From Roseomonas mucosa ATCC BAA-692 (GTDB taxonomy: Bacteria; Pseudomonadota; Alphaproteobacteria; Acetobacterales; Acetobacteraceae): 64,000 bases of DNA. The notes below the pieces were generated by a model. That model was given only the letters and a program-made list of their open reading frames with translations. It was not told where the DNA came from and made no database searches. This document shows, one piece after another, positions 8,797-17,492 of the stretch. The position numbers and the translations under genes are program-made. Positions within the stretch are counted from its first letter, which is position 1; every line of letters starts with the position of its first letter. The stretch lies in contig NZ_KK211412.1 in the NCBI RefSeq assembly GCF_000622225.1, forward strand, positions 195,883-259,882, given 5' to 3'.

Positions 8797-10169
8797 TGGA
8801 GGCCGGACTGCCTTCCTGGCTTCCCGCCGTGCTGCCGCTCTGGGCGCCCGTGGCCTGGCCCTTCCTGGCGGCGCTGCTGCTGGCCCTGCCGCTGTCCCGG
8901 CCGGGCATGGCGGCGGCGGCGGCGAAGGCCGGGCTTCTGGCCTCGGCGCTGGGCTTCCTGCTCGGCCTCGTCTTGCTGGCGCGGCCGGAAAGTGGCGACG
9001 GGGTGATGCGGCTGGACGCGGTGAACCGCCTTCTCCCGGCCCTGGGCGGGGCCATCGGCCTGCTGGTGTCCGGCAGGCTGGCCACCCGGAGCGGCCCGCC
9101 CATGCCGGGCCTGCCGCTGGCCGTGCAGGTCCTCCTGGGCGGCTATCAGCTGGCGGTGCTGGCGGATGGTCCCGTGCTGGGCTGGATCGGCTTCGTGCCC
9201 GCCCTGCTGGCCGCGGCGGCGATCCTGTCGGGCGCGGGGGAGGGGCGATGGCGCGCGGAGGCCCTGGCCCTGTCCTGGCGGATGCTGTTGCCCTGCGGTG
9301 CCGGGCTCGCCATTGCGCTGCTGGGAGTGGTGCTGCTTCTGCTGGGCTGCGGCCCGGGCGCGCTGGGGACAGGGTCCTGGCCGGGCCTGATCCTGTCCGC
9401 CTCCGGGGGAGAGGCCGGGCTGCTGCGGCTGGGCGCCGTGCTGCTGCTCGCCGGCTATGGACCGCTGTCGGGGCTGGTGCCGTGGCAGGGCTGGGGCATT
9501 GCCGCCTCCATACGCGGGGCGGCCGTGTTCTCCGCGCTGTGCCTGGGCCTGCTGCCCGCCATGGCGCTGCCGATGCTGTGGCGCGTCGGGCGGGTGGCGG
9601 ACGCCGCGGCCGAGAGCCTGCCGCTGGGTGGGCTGCTGGCGGCGGCGGGGCTGCTGTCGCTGCTCGCGGCGGCCCTGGCGCTCTGGCGGCGACAGGACCC
9701 GGGGCGGCTGATCGGCTGGGCCGGGATCGGCCAGACCGGCCTGGCCGCGCTCTGCTTCGGGCTGGATCTGCCGCTGGCGGGCATCCTGGCGCTGGCCGGG
9801 CAGGCGCTGTCGCGTTGCGCGGCGGGGCTGGCGCTCCAGCCACGGGGCACGGCGCCGGAGCTTCCGGGTGGCGCGGCGGGTTTCCGCGCCGGGCGCTGGG
9901 GCCTGCTCCTCGCCCTGGCGGGCCTGTCCGGGCTGCCGCCCTTTCCGGGCTTCGCCGCCCTCCTCGCCGTGGCCATGGCCCTGGCGCGGCAGCATCCCCT
10001 GCTGCTGCTTCCCTTCGGCCTTGCCCTCGCCCTGTCGCTGCCGGCCCTGGCGCGGCAGGCGGAAAGGCTGGCCGGGGACCTGCCCATCGCCTCGGGCCGC
10101 CATACCCTGCTGCCTCTCTGGGGCGGTCTGGCCCTCGCGGTCCTGGTGGGGCTGGGCGCGGCGTTCTGA
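8796..10169 (+). CDS. hyfF: HyfF-like membrane subunit (NuoN/antiporter type), divergent
   Basis: Polytopic membrane protein of 457 residues, last gene of the four-gene set. It resembles hydrogenase-4 component F, an antiporter-like subunit. GLSGLPPFPGF is typical, and the region GYGPLSGLVPWQGW (220-233) aligns with the family block GYGTKVGLAPMHNW. In that block the proton-pathway lysine is Leu224 and the following histidine is Gln231. The helix-5 glutamate is also not visible in VLGWIGFVPALLAA. No large or small hydrogenase subunit, Fe-S protein or accessory gene follows; a convergent GntR gene comes next. Confidence 0.78.
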   Translation: MEAGLPSWLPAVLPLWAPVAWPFLAALLLALPLSRPGMAAAAAKAGLLASALGFLLGLVLLARPESGDGVMRLDAVNRLLPALGGAIGLLVSGRLATRSGPPMPGLPLAVQVLLGGYQLAVLADGPVLGWIGFVPALLAAAAILSGAGEGRWRAEALALSWRMLLPCGAGLAIALLGVVLLLLGCGPGALGTGSWPGLILSASGGEAGLLRLGAVLLLAGYGPLSGLVPWQGWGIAASIRGAAVFSALCLGLLPAMALPMLWRVGRVADAAAESLPLGGLLAAAGLLSLLAAALALWRRQDPGRLIGWAGIGQTGLAALCFGLDLPLAGILALAGQALSRCAAGLALQPRGTAPELPGGAAGFRAGRWGLLLALAGLSGLPPFPGFAALLAVAMALARQHPLLLLPFGLALALSLPALARQAERLAGDLPIASGRHTLLPLWGGLALAVLVGLGAAF

Positions 10170-10223
10170 GCCGAAGGGCGGCTTTGTTCCGCCCCTCGCC
10201 CCGGTACGGGCGCGGCGCCCCAT

Positions 10224-10259
10224 GAGCGGATGAGCCGCCCCGGGGGCAGGCGGCCGCTC
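10224..10259. terminator. Hairpin between hyfF and the convergent GntR gene
   Basis: Inverted repeat GAGCGG..GCCGCC / GGCGGC..GCTC with a G/C-rich loop, overlapping the stop of the GntR gene. A smaller hairpin GGGCGG/CCGCCC (10177-10195) precedes it. Between convergent genes these probably act as terminators in one or both directions. Confidence 0.4.
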
Positions 10260-10938
10260 AGGCCGGGGTGGCGGGCAGCGGGCGCTCGTACAGGAAGACT
10301 TTCAGCGCCCCGGCCACATGCGCCACATGGGCGCGCAGCAGGGTAACGGCCGCGGCCACCTCGCCCTGGCGGCAGAGGCGCACCATCTCGCGGTGCTCGC
10401 GGTCGGCGCGGGCCAGCTCCGATGGATCGGCGGAAAGCTGCAGCCGCGTGTAGCGGTCGCATTCCTGCAGCAGGTTGGCGACCAGCGCCTCGGTGCGCGG
10501 CTTGCCGGCACGGCTGTAGAGCAGGCGGTGGAGCTGCGTGTTCAGCTCTCCCCAACGGCCGGTCTCGCCCTCGGTCAGCGCATGGGAATATTCGGCCAGG
10601 ACGCGGTCCAGCGCGGCGAAATCCGCCTCCGTCAGGCGCGGTGCGGAATGTTCCAGCAGGCGCGGCTCCAGCAGCGCGCGCAGCTCGAAGGCCTCGCCCA
10701 CCTCCTCTGCCGAAAGGGCCGCGACGGTAGCGCCCTTGTGCGGGGATATCCGCACGAAGCCCTCGGCCTCCAGCTGGAACAGCGCCTCGCGCACAGGGAT
10801 GCGGCTGACGCCGAATTCCTCGGCAAGGCTGTCCTGGCGGAGCTGCGCGCCGGCCGGATAGCGCCCGTCCAGCACGCGGCGGCGGATCTCCTCCAGCAGG
10901 GCGGCCGAGACGGTGCGGTGCTTCAGCGGCGCGTTCAT
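10258..10938 (-). CDS. GntR-family regulator, FCD (FadR/VanR) subgroup
   Basis: Transcription factor of 226 residues. A GntR winged helix spans about 10-75, with DSLAEEFGVSRIPVREALFQLEAEG the characteristic helix-turn-helix stretch. An all-helical FCD ligand-binding domain follows, with metal-binding His residues in NTQLHRLLY and ADREHREM, and HVAHVAG near the end. The start at 10938 is supported by AAAGGAG a few nt upstream; the longer reading to 11016 lacks this. It faces the DapA-family gene at 11101 across a 162-nt intergenic region with an AT-rich operator-like site, so it probably controls that gene and itself. Confidence 0.92.
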   Translation of the reverse strand: MNAPLKHRTVSAALLEEIRRRVLDGRYPAGAQLRQDSLAEEFGVSRIPVREALFQLEAEGFVRISPHKGATVAALSAEEVGEAFELRALLEPRLLEHSAPRLTEADFAALDRVLAEYSHALTEGETGRWGELNTQLHRLLYSRAGKPRTEALVANLLQECDRYTRLQLSADPSELARADREHREMVRLCRQGEVAAAVTLLRAHVAHVAGALKVFLYERPLPATPA

Positions 10939-11032
10939 CCTGTCTCCTTTCCGCCCTTCCGGCATGCCGCCGGGCAGGCGGGGGCCTGATGTGGCACCGG
11001 GGCCGCGGCCTGTCATCCGGCGCAGAAAAGCA

Positions 11033-11056
11033 TTGACTCGGATATTGTATAAAATC
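11033..11056. promoter_or_regulatory. AT-rich operator-like site between GntR and DapA-family genes
   Basis: The stretch TTGACTCGGATATTGTATAA stands out in GC-rich surroundings. TTGTATAAAAT is a partial match to the FCD-type GntR operator shape (TnGTnnnACnA, roughly). TTGACT could be a -35 element, but its spacing to TATAAA is only 9 nt, so the TATAAA is more likely operator than its -10. Confidence 0.4.
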
Positions 11057-11100
11057 TACGAAGACGCCACCAGCAATCCCGTGAGCACCGGAACCGAGCC

Positions 11101-12033
11101 ATGAACGCCAAGATCGACTGGCAGGGCGTCTTCCCCGCCGTGACCACCCAGTTCCGCGACGACCACAGCCTCGACGTGCAGGCAACGCACCGCGTGATGC
11201 AGGCACTGATCCGCGACGGCGTCTCGGGCCTGATCGTCTGCGGCACGGTGGGCGAGAACTGCTCCCTCTCGAAGGAGGAGAAGCTGGCGGTGATGGAGGC
11301 GGCCAAGGATGCCGCCGGCGGCCGCGTGCCGGTGATCGCCGGCATCGCCGAGTTCACCACGCCCTTCGCCGCGGCGATGGCGAAGGAGGCCGCGCGCATC
11401 GGGCTGGACGGCATCATGGTGATGCCGGCGCTGGTCTATTCCTCCAAGCCGCACGAGACCGCCGCGCATTTCCGCGGCGTGTCCAAGGCCACCGACCTGC
11501 CGGTGATGGTGTACAACAACCCACCCATCTACAAGAACGACGTGACGCCCGCCATCCTGGCCTCGCTGGCGGATTGCGAGACGGTCGTCTGCTTCAAGGA
11601 ATCCTCGGGCGACGCGCGCCGCTTCACCGACCTGCGCAACATGGTGGGCGACCGCTTCCGCATGTTCGCGGGCCTGGACGACACCGTGCTGGAAAGCGTG
11701 ATGCTCGGCGCCGAGGGCTGGGTCTCCGGCATGTCCAACGCCTTCCCGGCCGAGGGCGAGGCGCTGTTCCGCCTGGCCAAGGCGGGCCGCTATGCCGAGG
11801 CGCGGGCGCTCTACGACTGGTTCATGCCGCTGCTGCACCTCGATGCGCGGCCGGACCTCGTCCAGTGCATCAAGCTCTGCGAGCACATCATGGGCCGCGG
11901 CACCTCTCTGACGCGCCCGCCCCGCCTGGAACTGCCGGAGGCCGAGCGCGCCGAGGTCGAGGCGCTGATGCGGGCGGCGCTGGCGAAGCGGCCGAAGCTG
12001 CCGGCGGACCTCGCCCTGCCCCAGGCGGCCTGA
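11101..12033 (+). CDS. DapA/N-acetylneuraminate lyase family aldolase
   Basis: Class I aldolase of 310 residues with a TIM barrel. GTVGENCSLSKEEK is the phosphate/carboxylate-binding region, VYNNPP carries the catalytic tyrosine, and CFKESSGD the Schiff-base lysine. This family cleaves or joins pyruvate to an aldehyde. Because it sits beside an FCD-type regulator and two solute receptors rather than lysine genes, it is more likely catabolic (for example a keto-sugar-acid or hydroxyproline intermediate) than lysine-biosynthetic DapA. The exact substrate is unknown. Confidence 0.88.
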   Translation: MNAKIDWQGVFPAVTTQFRDDHSLDVQATHRVMQALIRDGVSGLIVCGTVGENCSLSKEEKLAVMEAAKDAAGGRVPVIAGIAEFTTPFAAAMAKEAARIGLDGIMVMPALVYSSKPHETAAHFRGVSKATDLPVMVYNNPPIYKNDVTPAILASLADCETVVCFKESSGDARRFTDLRNMVGDRFRMFAGLDDTVLESVMLGAEGWVSGMSNAFPAEGEALFRLAKAGRYAEARALYDWFMPLLHLDARPDLVQCIKLCEHIMGRGTSLTRPPRLELPEAERAEVEALMRAALAKRPKLPADLALPQAA

Positions 12034-12108
12034 CCCGCCTACCCCGTCCCGACACAGCCCCCATCAGGCGCGTGCCGGGACGGACCGGCCGCGCAGGAGT
12101 CATCCGCC

Positions 12109-13707
12109 ATGACACTGCACCGCCGCACGCTTCTTTCCGGTGCCGCCGGCCTGGCCGGCGCCGCCAGCCTCGCCCGGCCGCATCTCGCGCGCGCCCAGGG
12201 CGGCAAGAGCGCCACGCTGCGCTTCATCCCCTCGACGCCGCTGCCCTCGCTCGATCCGGTCATCGCGACCAGCTATGTCATCCGCAACCACGGCTACCTG
12301 ATCTACGACACGCTCTTCGCCACCGACGAGACGTTCGCGATCCGGCCGCAGATGGTGAGCGAATGGCAGACCGCGCCGGACGGGCTGAAATGGACCTTCC
12401 ACCTGCGCGACGGCCTCGCCTTCCATGACGGGCAACCGGTGCGGGCGCAGGACTGCATCGCCTCGATCCAGCGCTGGTCGAAGCGCGACGCCTTCGGCCA
12501 GACCTTCGCCTCCTTTGTCGAGGGCTACGACGCCGATGACGCGCGCACCTTCTCGGTGCGGCTGAAGAAGCCCTTTCCGATGCTGCCGGCGGCGCTGGGC
12601 AAGCTGTCCTCCAACGTGCCCTTCATCATGCCGGAGCGTGTCGCCCAGACCGACGCCAGCAAGCCCATCGCCGATGCCACCGGCTCCGGCCCCTGGCGCT
12701 TCGAGGCGAAGGAATGGATCCCGGGGCAGAACGCCATCTACACCCGCAACGCCGCCTACAGGCCGCGCGAGGAAGCACCCTCCTGGGCCGCGGGCGGCAA
12801 GGTGGCGAAGATCGACCGCATCGAATGGCTGGCGTTGACCGAGCCCGCCGCCGCCGTGGGCGCCATGGTGCAAGGGGAGGTGGACTGGTACGAGCAGCCG
12901 CCGATCGACCTGCTGCCGGTGCTGAAGCAGAACCCGCGGATCCGCATCCAGAACGTGCCGCTCGGCCTGATCCTGCTGATGCGCTTCAACCATGGGCAGC
13001 CGCCCTTCGACAATCCGGGCATCCGCCGCGCCGTGATGATGGCGATGCGGCAGGACGACTACATGCAGGCGGTGGTCGGCAGCGCGGAGTACTACAAGGA
13101 GGCGAAGACCTTCTTCACCCCGGGCTCGCCCATGTCCACCGGCGCCGGCGGGACCGAGGCGATGCAGGGCAGCCTGGAGAAGGGCCGGGCCATGCTGAAG
13201 GAGGCGGGCTACAAGGGCGAGAAGGTCGTCCTGCTCGCCCCGGCGGACCAGCCCATTGCCTATAACCAGTCGCTGGTGACGCAGGAGCTGCTGAAGAACC
13301 TCGGCATGACCGTGGACCTGATCTCCACGGACTGGGCCACCTTCATCGGCCGCCGTGCCAACCGTGGCCCGGTGGAGCAGGGGGGCTGGTCGGTCTTCCA
13401 CACGCTCTGGTCCGGCGCCGATGTGCTGAACCCGGCGCTGCACCCGCTGATCCGCGCCAATGGCGAGGCCGCCTGGTTCGGCTGGCCGAAGGACGAGGCG
13501 CTGGAAGGACTGCGCGACCAGTGGAGCGCCACCGACAATGAGGCGAGGCAGAAGGAACTCGCAGCGCAGATCGAGCGCCGCGCCTTCGAGGTGGTGCCCT
13601 ATGCCCCGGGCGGGCTGGTGCAGCAGCCCATGGCCTATCGCGACAGCCTCAAGGGCATGGTGCTCTCGCCGGTGCAGTTTTTCTGGAACATGGAGAAGGC
13701 GGCCTGA
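12109..13707 (+). CDS. ABC transporter solute-binding protein, family 5 (oligopeptide type)
   Basis: Periplasmic receptor of 532 residues. The N-terminus MTLHRRTLLSGAAGLAGAA is a Tat-type signal with twin arginines and cleavage near ARAQG. The mature protein has the SBP_bac_5 hallmarks: IYDTLFATDE, LKWTFHLRDGLAFHDGQPV and the RRAVMMAMRQDDYMQAV region. It binds peptides, glutathione-like or other small solutes for an ABC importer. No permease or ATPase gene is adjacent, so it must use a transporter encoded elsewhere. AGGAG lies 9 nt before the start. A palindromic repeat begins just after its stop. Confidence 0.9.
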   Translation: MTLHRRTLLSGAAGLAGAASLARPHLARAQGGKSATLRFIPSTPLPSLDPVIATSYVIRNHGYLIYDTLFATDETFAIRPQMVSEWQTAPDGLKWTFHLRDGLAFHDGQPVRAQDCIASIQRWSKRDAFGQTFASFVEGYDADDARTFSVRLKKPFPMLPAALGKLSSNVPFIMPERVAQTDASKPIADATGSGPWRFEAKEWIPGQNAIYTRNAAYRPREEAPSWAAGGKVAKIDRIEWLALTEPAAAVGAMVQGEVDWYEQPPIDLLPVLKQNPRIRIQNVPLGLILLMRFNHGQPPFDNPGIRRAVMMAMRQDDYMQAVVGSAEYYKEAKTFFTPGSPMSTGAGGTEAMQGSLEKGRAMLKEAGYKGEKVVLLAPADQPIAYNQSLVTQELLKNLGMTVDLISTDWATFIGRRANRGPVEQGGWSVFHTLWSGADVLNPALHPLIRANGEAAWFGWPKDEALEGLRDQWSATDNEARQKELAAQIERRAFEVVPYAPGGLVQQPMAYRDSLKGMVLSPVQFFWNMEKAA

Positions 13708-13729
13708 GCCGCGTCAACGGGGGCTGACG

Positions 13730-14070
13730 TAGCCCTTGGGGGCAAGGCGCCGCCTCGCCCCCAAACCCCCACTCCGCCAGGACCCTGCGGGCCCTGGACC
13801 CATTGTCGTTGGCGCTCGCGGACGCCGGATCGCGCCGGAGAGCGTTGCCCTCCGGCGACTGCCGGCACCACCAGCGCGGAGACGGTATCTTTCCTATCGA
13901 GAGCCTCGCTGATCCACCTGTTCCGCAGGGTCGGGTCGCAGGCCGACCTCGCAACGCCGAGCCAACCCAAGGCGGGGTCTGGTGACATGCCATGTCCCCA
14001 GCGGAGGGGGACCGGGGGAGGCGGAGCCTCCACCTGGGGCTGGCCACGAAGCGCTGCGCCACAACGCCGG
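13730..14070. repeat. Intergenic palindromic repeat, copy A
   Basis: Full-length but diverged copy in the same orientation as the 48042 copy. Shared blocks include CCGCCAGGACCCTGCGGGCC, CGCCGGATCGCGCCGGAGAG and GCACCACCAGCGCGGA, then GGAGGCGGAGCCTCC near the right end and GGCCACGAAGCGCTGCGCC at the terminus. It fills the whole space between the convergent solute-receptor genes, ending within about 10 nt of the second gene's stop. No coding sequence is supported here. Confidence 0.8.
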
Positions 14071-14077
14071 CGGAGTG

Positions 14078-15076
14078 TCAGTCCAGCGAGACGCCGAGTT
14101 CGCGGATCAGCGGCACCCAGGTCTTCCGTTCGCTGGCGAGCAGGGACTGGAAGGCGTCGGGCCCGCCCGGCAGCGGCTCAAGGCCGATCTCGCGCATGCG
14201 GGTGGCGGTCGCCGGGTCCTGGAGCGTCGCGGCGAGTGCCGCGGAAAGACGGCCGGCTTCCGCGTCGGGCGTGCGCTTCGGCAGCACGAGGCCCTGCCAG
14301 GCGTAGGATTCGAAGCCACGCAGATCCAGCGCCTCCTGCACCACCGGCACGTCCGGAAGGCCCGCGATGCGGGCGTCCGAGAAGGCCGCCAGCGGCCTGA
14401 TCTGGCCGGAACGCAGGTACTCGCCGCCGGCGGCGTAGTCCACCACCATCGCCTCCACATTGCCGGACAGCAGGTCGTTCAGCGCCGGCGCGACGCCGCG
14501 ATAGGGGACATGGGTCAGCTCGATCCCGGTCTCGCGCGCCAGGCGGGCCATGGTCAGATGGTGCGGAGATCCGATGCCGGCGGAGCCGTAGTTGATGCTG
14601 CGCGGCGCGGCCCTGGCGCGCTCGACGAAATCACGGGCGCTGCGGGCCGGGGCTTCCTTCGTGACGGCCAGCACCATGTGGAAGCGCGCGAGCAGCCCGA
14701 CGGGGCGGAAGTCGCGGTCCACGTCATAGGGCAGCTTCCGGAACAGCGCCGGGTTGAAGACCAGCGTGCCGTTGTCGGCGGTCAGCGCGGTATAGCCGTC
14801 CGGCGGCGACTTGGCCGCGGCCTCGGCGCCGATATTGGTGGCGCCGCCCGGGCGGTTGTCGATCACGAAGGACTGCCCGAGCCGCTGTGACAGGCCGGCG
14901 GACACCAGCCGCGCGATCACGTCGGAGCCCCCGCCGGCGGCATAGGGGACGATCCATTTGATCGGCCGGTCGGGATAGGCGGCGAGGGCGCGACGCAGCG
15001 GCAGCATGGCGAGGCCGCCACCCAGGCCCGCCGCCAGGGTGGACCGGCGCGTGATGCGGTGGTCGTTCATGGACAT
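14078..15076 (-). CDS. Bug-family (TctC-like) periplasmic solute receptor
   Basis: Extracytoplasmic receptor of 332 residues for a tripartite tricarboxylate transporter or an uncharacterised partner. A twin-arginine-type leader (ITRRSTLAAGLGGG) ends near ALAAYP. The mature start YPDRPIKWIVPYAAGGGSD is diagnostic of the family, as are VIDNRPGGATNIGAEAAA and LTHVPYRG. No TctA or TctB genes are nearby, the usual situation for these orphan receptors. Two starts are possible, 15076 or the ATG two codons later at 15070; GGAGAAGGA serves either. A perfect 14-nt palindrome lies about 90 nt upstream. Confidence 0.93.
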   Translation of the reverse strand: MSMNDHRITRRSTLAAGLGGGLAMLPLRRALAAYPDRPIKWIVPYAAGGGSDVIARLVSAGLSQRLGQSFVIDNRPGGATNIGAEAAAKSPPDGYTALTADNGTLVFNPALFRKLPYDVDRDFRPVGLLARFHMVLAVTKEAPARSARDFVERARAAPRSINYGSAGIGSPHHLTMARLARETGIELTHVPYRGVAPALNDLLSGNVEAMVVDYAAGGEYLRSGQIRPLAAFSDARIAGLPDVPVVQEALDLRGFESYAWQGLVLPKRTPDAEAGRLSAALAATLQDPATATRMREIGLEPLPGGPDAFQSLLASERKTWVPLIRELGVSLD

Positions 15077-15166
15077 TTCCTTCTCCCGGTCCGGCCCTCT
15101 CCGGGGCCGGACCTTTCATGCGGCCGTTCCCGGTGACGGACCGGAGACGGCATGGCCAGGGCTTCT

Positions 15167-15180
15167 ATATGATATCATAT
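15167..15180. promoter_or_regulatory. Perfect AT palindrome, probable operator
   Basis: ATATGATATCATAT is fully self-complementary over 14 nt and sits in an AT-rich island (15164-15195) that continues with GACATGATAATATAG. It lies upstream of the Bug receptor gene. The shape fits a dimeric repressor of the GntR type; the GntR regulator at 10258 is a candidate but its own upstream site is different. Confidence 0.45.
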
Positions 15181-15195
15181 GACATGATAATATAG

Positions 15196-15378
15196 CCTCC
15201 CGATGCCGGACCCGAAGGCCGCGCCGCGACGGCCCTGTGCCAGCACTGCGGCCCGCTGTGTCTGGCCGAGTTCCTGACCTGTCGCCCGTCGGTGGTGGCG
15301 GAGAGCGTCAGCCAGGCCTTCGCGGCGCGCTATGCGGAGGAGTTCGGCCTCGGCGTTCCCGAAGGGCGGGTCATCTGA
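15196..15378 (+). pseudogene. Possible gene remnant (C-terminal fragment)
   Basis: A short open frame without a proper start reads ALCQHCGPLCLAEFLTCRPS and then SQAFAARYAEEFGLGVPEGR before a TGA at 15376. Composition looks protein-like and contains a CxxC pair, but there is no ATG and I do not recognise the family. An out-of-frame ATG at 15203 gives only 24 codons. It may be the tail of a gene lost by deletion, or chance in GC-rich DNA. Confidence 0.25.
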
Positions 15379-15444
15379 CCAAGCTGCACCGGCATGCTGT
15401 GCAACTGCCGGGATAGGCCAGGTCCGCCGGCGGGGTGCCCCACG

Positions 15445-15474
15445 CGCCCGGCCCGCCGGGAGGCGGGCCGGGCG
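15445..15474. terminator. Terminator hairpin downstream of htpG
   Basis: Perfect 13-bp stem CGCCCGGCCCGCC / GGCGGGCCGGGCG with a 4-nt GGGA loop, 5 nt beyond the htpG stop codon. There is no long T run, as is usual in this GC-rich genome. Confidence 0.7.
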
Positions 15475-15478
15475 GCTT

Positions 15479-17317
15479 TCAGAAGGCGAGCGCGGCGGCG
15501 ACGCGCCGGGCGAAGCCCGCCGGGTCGCGCGGCGTGTCGCCATCCTGCACCCGGGCGAGGTCGAGCAGCAGGCCCGCCTTTTCCGCCAGCGCCGTGTCCG
15601 TCGCCACGCCCTCGGCCAGCCTGCGGATCAGCGGGTGGCGCGGGTTGATCTCCAGCACCGGTAGGCCGGCGCCGCTGCCCCGCCCGGCGCGGCGCAGCAT
15701 GCGCTGCATCTGCAGGTCGGGGCCGTATTGCGGGGCGGCCAGGACCACCGCGCTTTCCACCAGCCGGTCCGTCGCGCGCACCTCGCCGACCTCGTCCTTC
15801 AGCGCCTCCTTCAGCCGGGCGAGCAGCTCGGCGACATCGGCGGCCTCGCCCGACGCCTCGCCAGCCTCGGGGGCGCCCGCGATCTTCGACAGGTCCACCA
15901 TGCCCTGGGTGACGCTGCGGATCGGCTTGCCCTCGAACTCCGCGAGGCGCTCCGGCCAGAAGGCATCGATGCCGTCGGACAGCAGCAGCACCTCCACCCC
16001 CTTGGCGCGGAAGCCCTCCAGTTGCGGCGAGTGCGCCAGGGCGGCCGGGTCGTCGCCGAGCAGGAAGTGGATCGCCTCCTGCCCCTCCTTCATCCGCGCG
16101 ACATAGTCGGCGAGCGAGGTCCAGCCCTCCACGGCGGAGGAGCGGAAGCGCAGCAGGGTCGCGACCTCCTTGCGGTGTTCGGCATCCTCCCAGGCGCCTT
16201 CCTTCAGGACCGGGCCGAAATTCTCCCAGAACTTCGCGTAGTCCGCCTCATCCTTGGCGCGGGACTTCAGGTCCGACAGGACGCGGTTCGTCACCGCCTT
16301 GCGGATGCGCGCCAGGACGGGGGTGGACTGCAGCATCTCGCGGCTGACATTCAGCGGCAGGTCCTCGGTGTCCACCACGCCTTCCACGAAGCGCAGCCAG
16401 GGCGGCAGCAGCCCGGCCTCATCGGTGATGAACATGCGCCGGACATGCAGCCGCAGCCGGCTTTCCCGCTCGCCCTCCACCGCCTGGAAGGGCTTCATGC
16501 CCGGGATGAAGAGCAGGGCGCTGTAGTCCAGCGTCCCTTCCGCGCGCCAGTGCAGCGTGGCCCAGGGCTGGTCGAAGGCATGGGCGACATGGCGGTAGAA
16601 CTCGGTGTACTGCTCCTCCGTCACCTCGGATTTCGGCTTGCGCCAGAGCGCGGTGCCCTCGTTGGCCGGCTCGTCCTTGCCGTCCTGCGCCACGGTGATG
16701 GGGATGGTGATGTGGTCGGCCCATTTGCGGATGACCGCCTGCAGCCGGAAGGGCTCCAGGAACTCCTCCGCATCCGCCTTCATGTGCAGGACGATGTCGG
16801 TGCCGGGTTCCGCCCGGCTGGCGGGGGCCAGCGTGTAGCTGCCCTGCCCCTCCGAGGCCCAGCACCAGGCCTCCTCACCGCCGGCGCGGCGGGAGGTGAC
16901 CTCGACCCGCTCCGCCACCATGAAGGCCGAGTAGAAGCCGACGCCGAACTGGCCGATCAGGCTGGGCTTCTCCGTGGCCTGCGCCTGGGCCAGCGAGCGG
17001 GTGAAGGCCAGCGTGCCCGAGCGGGCGATGGTGCCCAGATGCTGCGCCAGCTCGGCCTTCGACATGCCGATGCCCGGGTCGGAGATGGTCAGCGTCCGCG
17101 CCGCCTTGTCCGGCACGATCCGGACCCTGGCCTCGGCCGGCAGGCCCAGCGTGCTGTCGGTCAGCGCCTCGAAGCGGCGCCGGTCCACGGCATCGGCGGC
17201 ATTGGCCACCAGCTCGCGCAGGAAGATCTCGCGGTCGGAATAGAGCGCGTGCACCACGAGGTCGAGAAGGCGCCCCACCTCGGTGCCGAATTCGTGCCGC
17301 TCCAGCGTTTCGCTCAC
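15479..17317 (-). CDS. htpG: Hsp90 chaperone HtpG
   Basis: ATP-dependent cytoplasmic chaperone of 612 residues. The N-terminal GHKL ATPase is clear: [18 protein letters not shown] (Asn and Asp for nucleotide binding), [13 protein letters not shown], and [19 protein letters not shown] as the lid and G2 box. The middle domain has the usual [18 protein letters not shown]. The start is GTG at 17317, giving the normal N-terminal [21 protein letters not shown] sigma-32-like promoter lies 40-70 nt upstream. The reverse-complement frames covering this gene are shadows. Confidence 0.97.
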   Translation of the reverse strand: MSETLERHEFGTEVGRLLDLVVHALYSDREIFLRELVANAADAVDRRRFEALTDSTLGLPAEARVRIVPDKAARTLTISDPGIGMSKAELAQHLGTIARSGTLAFTRSLAQAQATEKPSLIGQFGVGFYSAFMVAERVEVTSRRAGGEEAWCWASEGQGSYTLAPASRAEPGTDIVLHMKADAEEFLEPFRLQAVIRKWADHITIPITVAQDGKDEPANEGTALWRKPKSEVTEEQYTEFYRHVAHAFDQPWATLHWRAEGTLDYSALLFIPGMKPFQAVEGERESRLRLHVRRMFITDEAGLLPPWLRFVEGVVDTEDLPLNVSREMLQSTPVLARIRKAVTNRVLSDLKSRAKDEADYAKFWENFGPVLKEGAWEDAEHRKEVATLLRFRSSAVEGWTSLADYVARMKEGQEAIHFLLGDDPAALAHSPQLEGFRAKGVEVLLLSDGIDAFWPERLAEFEGKPIRSVTQGMVDLSKIAGAPEAGEASGEAADVAELLARLKEALKDEVGEVRATDRLVESAVVLAAPQYGPDLQMQRMLRRAGRGSGAGLPVLEINPRHPLIRRLAEGVATDTALAEKAGLLLDLARVQDGDTPRDPAGFARRVAAALAF

Positions 17318-17355
17318 CGTCAGTCCTCTCGGTCAGGGGTTCAAGCTGGCGCGCG

Positions 17356-17384
17356 ATATGCGGGGAATGCCGGATCGTTTCAAC
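17356..17384 (-). promoter_or_regulatory. Heat-shock (sigma-32-like) promoter for htpG
   Basis: On the - strand GTTGAAA (17384-17378) is followed after 12 nt by CCCCGCATAT (17365-17356). This is close to the sigma-32 pattern CTTGAA...CCCCATnT. It precedes the htpG GTG start by about 40 nt. Confidence 0.5.
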
Positions 17385-17492
17385 GGGTTGCATCCGGGGA
17401 TTTCCCGGCCGCCGGCCATGGCCCGGACCGGCGGGATGTGCATGCGGCACGCCGCGCGCTGAACCCGCGTGGCCGGGCGGCGTTTCTGCGGC

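Noticed and set aside
8196-10223. Long Gln/Arg/Gly-rich frame antisense to hyfE and hyfF
   Set aside because: Composition is typical of reversed Leu/Ala-rich membrane genes at high GC; no ribosome site or family match.
11033-11053. Sigma-70 promoter TTGACT...TATAAA before the DapA-family gene
   Set aside because: The spacing is only 9 nt. The TATAAA part is better read as an operator for the GntR regulator.
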